A stretch of 32,528 nucleotides of DNA, taken from contig NZ_LZIC01000062.1 in assembly GCF_001667185.1 (NCBI RefSeq), positions 1-32,528 on the forward strand. The letters are read 5' to 3'. The notes beneath the pieces are model-generated. The model had not been told where the DNA came from. It saw nothing but the letters and a program-made list of their open reading frames with translations, and did not search any database. The position numbers and the translations under genes were made by a program. Positions within the stretch are counted from its first letter, which is position 1, and each line of letters opens with the position of its first letter. The stretch comes from Mycobacterium sp. 852002-50816_SCH5313054-b. Lineage in GTDB: Bacteria; Actinomycetota; Actinomycetes; Mycobacteriales; Mycobacteriaceae. Shown piece by piece: positions 31,708-32,528 of this stretch.

Positions 31708-32519
31708 GCCCGGCGAACTCCAAGGTGGGCGCCCGCGCCGGGGCGGTGCAATGGCAAAACCCGTTGCGGGACAAGCAGGATAAGCGGCTGCCCCGCATCG
31801 CCGGTCCGTGCGGCATGGTGATCTTCGGGGTCACCGGCGACCTGGCCCGCAAGAAGGTCATGCCGGCCATCTACGACCTGGCCAATCGCGGGCTGCTGCC
31901 GCCCACCTTCTCCCTGGTGGGCTTCGCCCGCCGGGACTGGCAGACCCAGGATTTCCGCAAGGTCGTCTACCAGGCCGTCAAGGAGCATTGCCGCACTCCC
32001 TTCCGGGAGGAGAACTGGGAGCGGCTGGCCGAGGGATTTCGTTTCGTGCCGGGGGCTTTCGACGACGGCGAGGCGTTCGCCCGGCTCGCCGAGACGCTGG
32101 AGAAGCTCGACGCCGAGCGCGGCACCGGCGGCAATCACGCCTTCTACCTGGCGATCCCGCCCAAGTCGTTCCCAGTGGTGTGCGACCAGCTGCACACCTC
32201 CGGGTTGGCCCGCCCGCAGGGCGACCGCTGGAGCCGGGTCGTCATCGAGAAACCCTTCGGCCATGACCTGGAAAGCGCCCAAGCCCTGAACAAGGCGGTC
32301 AACGCCGTCTTTCCGGAGGAGGCGGTGTTCCGGATCGACCACTACCTGGGCAAGGAGACCGTGCGCAACATCCTGGCGCTGCGGTTCGCCAACCAGTTGT
32401 TCGACCCGATCTGGAACGCCCATTACGTCGACCACGTGCAGATCACCATGGCCGAAGGGTTTCTCGATGACGACCCGGCTCCAGCGGTCGCCCTGCGGGC
32501 GGCGCCGATGCCGTCGTAG
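31704..32519 (+). CDS. zwf: Glucose-6-phosphate dehydrogenase, truncated by an inverted chimeric end
   Basis: The first 251 residues are a normal Zwf2-type glucose-6-phosphate dehydrogenase, the NADP-linked entry step of the pentose-phosphate pathway. The nucleotide-binding start is [20 protein letters not shown] (37-56). The substrate and catalytic region has [17 protein letters not shown] and [20 protein letters not shown] (from 210), with His213 and Lys217. After HVQITMAE (to residue 251, base 32456) homologs continue for about 260 more residues. Here the frame instead enters reverse-complemented zwf sequence and stops at 32519 after 20 foreign residues (from [11 protein letters not shown]). 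The product as written cannot fold as a complete enzyme. Whether the break exists in the organism or only in this sequence is discussed under findings. The ATG overlaps the tal stop by 4 bp. Confidence 0.93.
   Translation: MSPANSKVGARAGAVQWQNPLRDKQDKRLPRIAGPCGMVIFGVTGDLARKKVMPAIYDLANRGLLPPTFSLVGFARRDWQTQDFRKVVYQAVKEHCRTPFREENWERLAEGFRFVPGAFDDGEAFARLAETLEKLDAERGTGGNHAFYLAIPPKSFPVVCDQLHTSGLARPQGDRWSRVVIEKPFGHDLESAQALNKAVNAVFPEEAVFRIDHYLGKETVRNILALRFANQLFDPIWNAHYVDHVQITMAEGFLDDDPAPAVALRAAPMPS
32210..32265 (+). repeat. Left arm of a 56-bp perfect inverted repeat in zwf
   Basis: These 56 bases encode part of the normal zwf product (around [17 protein letters not shown]). They recur without any mismatch as the reverse complement at 32447-32502. 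The last 11 bases, CTTCGGCCATG, are complementary to CATGGCCGAAG at 32447-32457, which is itself expected zwf sequence. This shared 11-mer is where the strand switch occurred. Confidence 0.95.
32447..32502 (-). repeat. Right arm of the inverted repeat (fold-back copy)
   Basis: Exact reverse complement of 32210-32265, 56 of 56 bases. Bases 32447-32457 are compatible with normal zwf reading; from 32458 the sequence is inverted. The arms are separated by 181 bp of ordinary zwf sequence. Confidence 0.95.
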
Positions 32520-32528
32520 TAGCCGGCC
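32503..32528 (-). other. Inverted fragment of downstream zwf at the window end
   Basis: Read on the minus strand, the terminal bases encode AGYYDGIG, extending to [11 protein letters not shown] into the adjacent arm. This is what homologous enzymes contain about 10 residues after the break point. So the real continuation of zwf is present, but inverted. The second junction lies in a short shared CCGCCCGC. Identification relies on memory of the mycobacterial Zwf2 sequence. Confidence 0.8.

Overview
This 32.5 kb window is a high-GC actinobacterial fragment. Gene content and order match the Mycobacterium chromosome around ripA, acn, the suf operon, ctaA/ctaB and tkt-tal-zwf (Rv1477 back to Rv1447c in M. 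tuberculosis numbering), so it comes from a Mycobacterium. It differs from M. tuberculosis in several ways: no PE_PGRS genes beside ctaB or fadE15, no ctpD, no intein in SufB, and extra papA3-like/GAP and DUF5666 gene pairs. A non-tuberculous species is therefore likely. Homolog comparisons are from memory of the families; no search was run.

Layout from left to right. ripA (cell-wall hydrolase, minus, cut by the window edge) and its membrane-protein neighbour come first. They are divergent from acn-acnR (aconitase and its TetR repressor), whose promoter carries an exact match to the AcnR operator motif. acnR converges on a small HTH gene across a 23-bp stem hairpin. Next are an ABC-F ATPase and echA12 (minus). 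An accessory insert follows: a GAP-family lipid-addressing membrane protein divergent from a PapA3-like acyltransferase. Then come a thioredoxin (minus), the acyl-CoA dehydrogenase fadE15 (plus), and two tandem paralogous DUF5666 exported proteins (plus).

The complete suf operon sufR-sufB-sufD-sufC-sufS-sufU-sufT occupies the minus strand from 21081 to 14902, with tight or 4-bp-overlapping junctions. An ACACT-N5-TGTGA SufR box lies on the proposed sufR start. Divergent to it are mptB (LM/LAM mannosyltransferase), a two-gene ABC exporter and ctaA (heme a synthase). A short ATP-grasp-like gene overlaps the ctaA 3' end. Then come a quinone oxidoreductase, ctaB (heme o synthase, minus), and the pentose-phosphate run tkt-tal-zwf (plus).

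The right end is structurally abnormal. Within zwf the sequence folds back: 56 bases at 32210-32265 recur as an exact reverse complement at 32447-32502. The last 26 bases are the reverse complement of what should be the next part of zwf. This looks like a chimeric contig end or template-switch product, and it truncates zwf with about 20 foreign residues. No tRNA, rRNA, CRISPR array, transposase or phage gene was seen.
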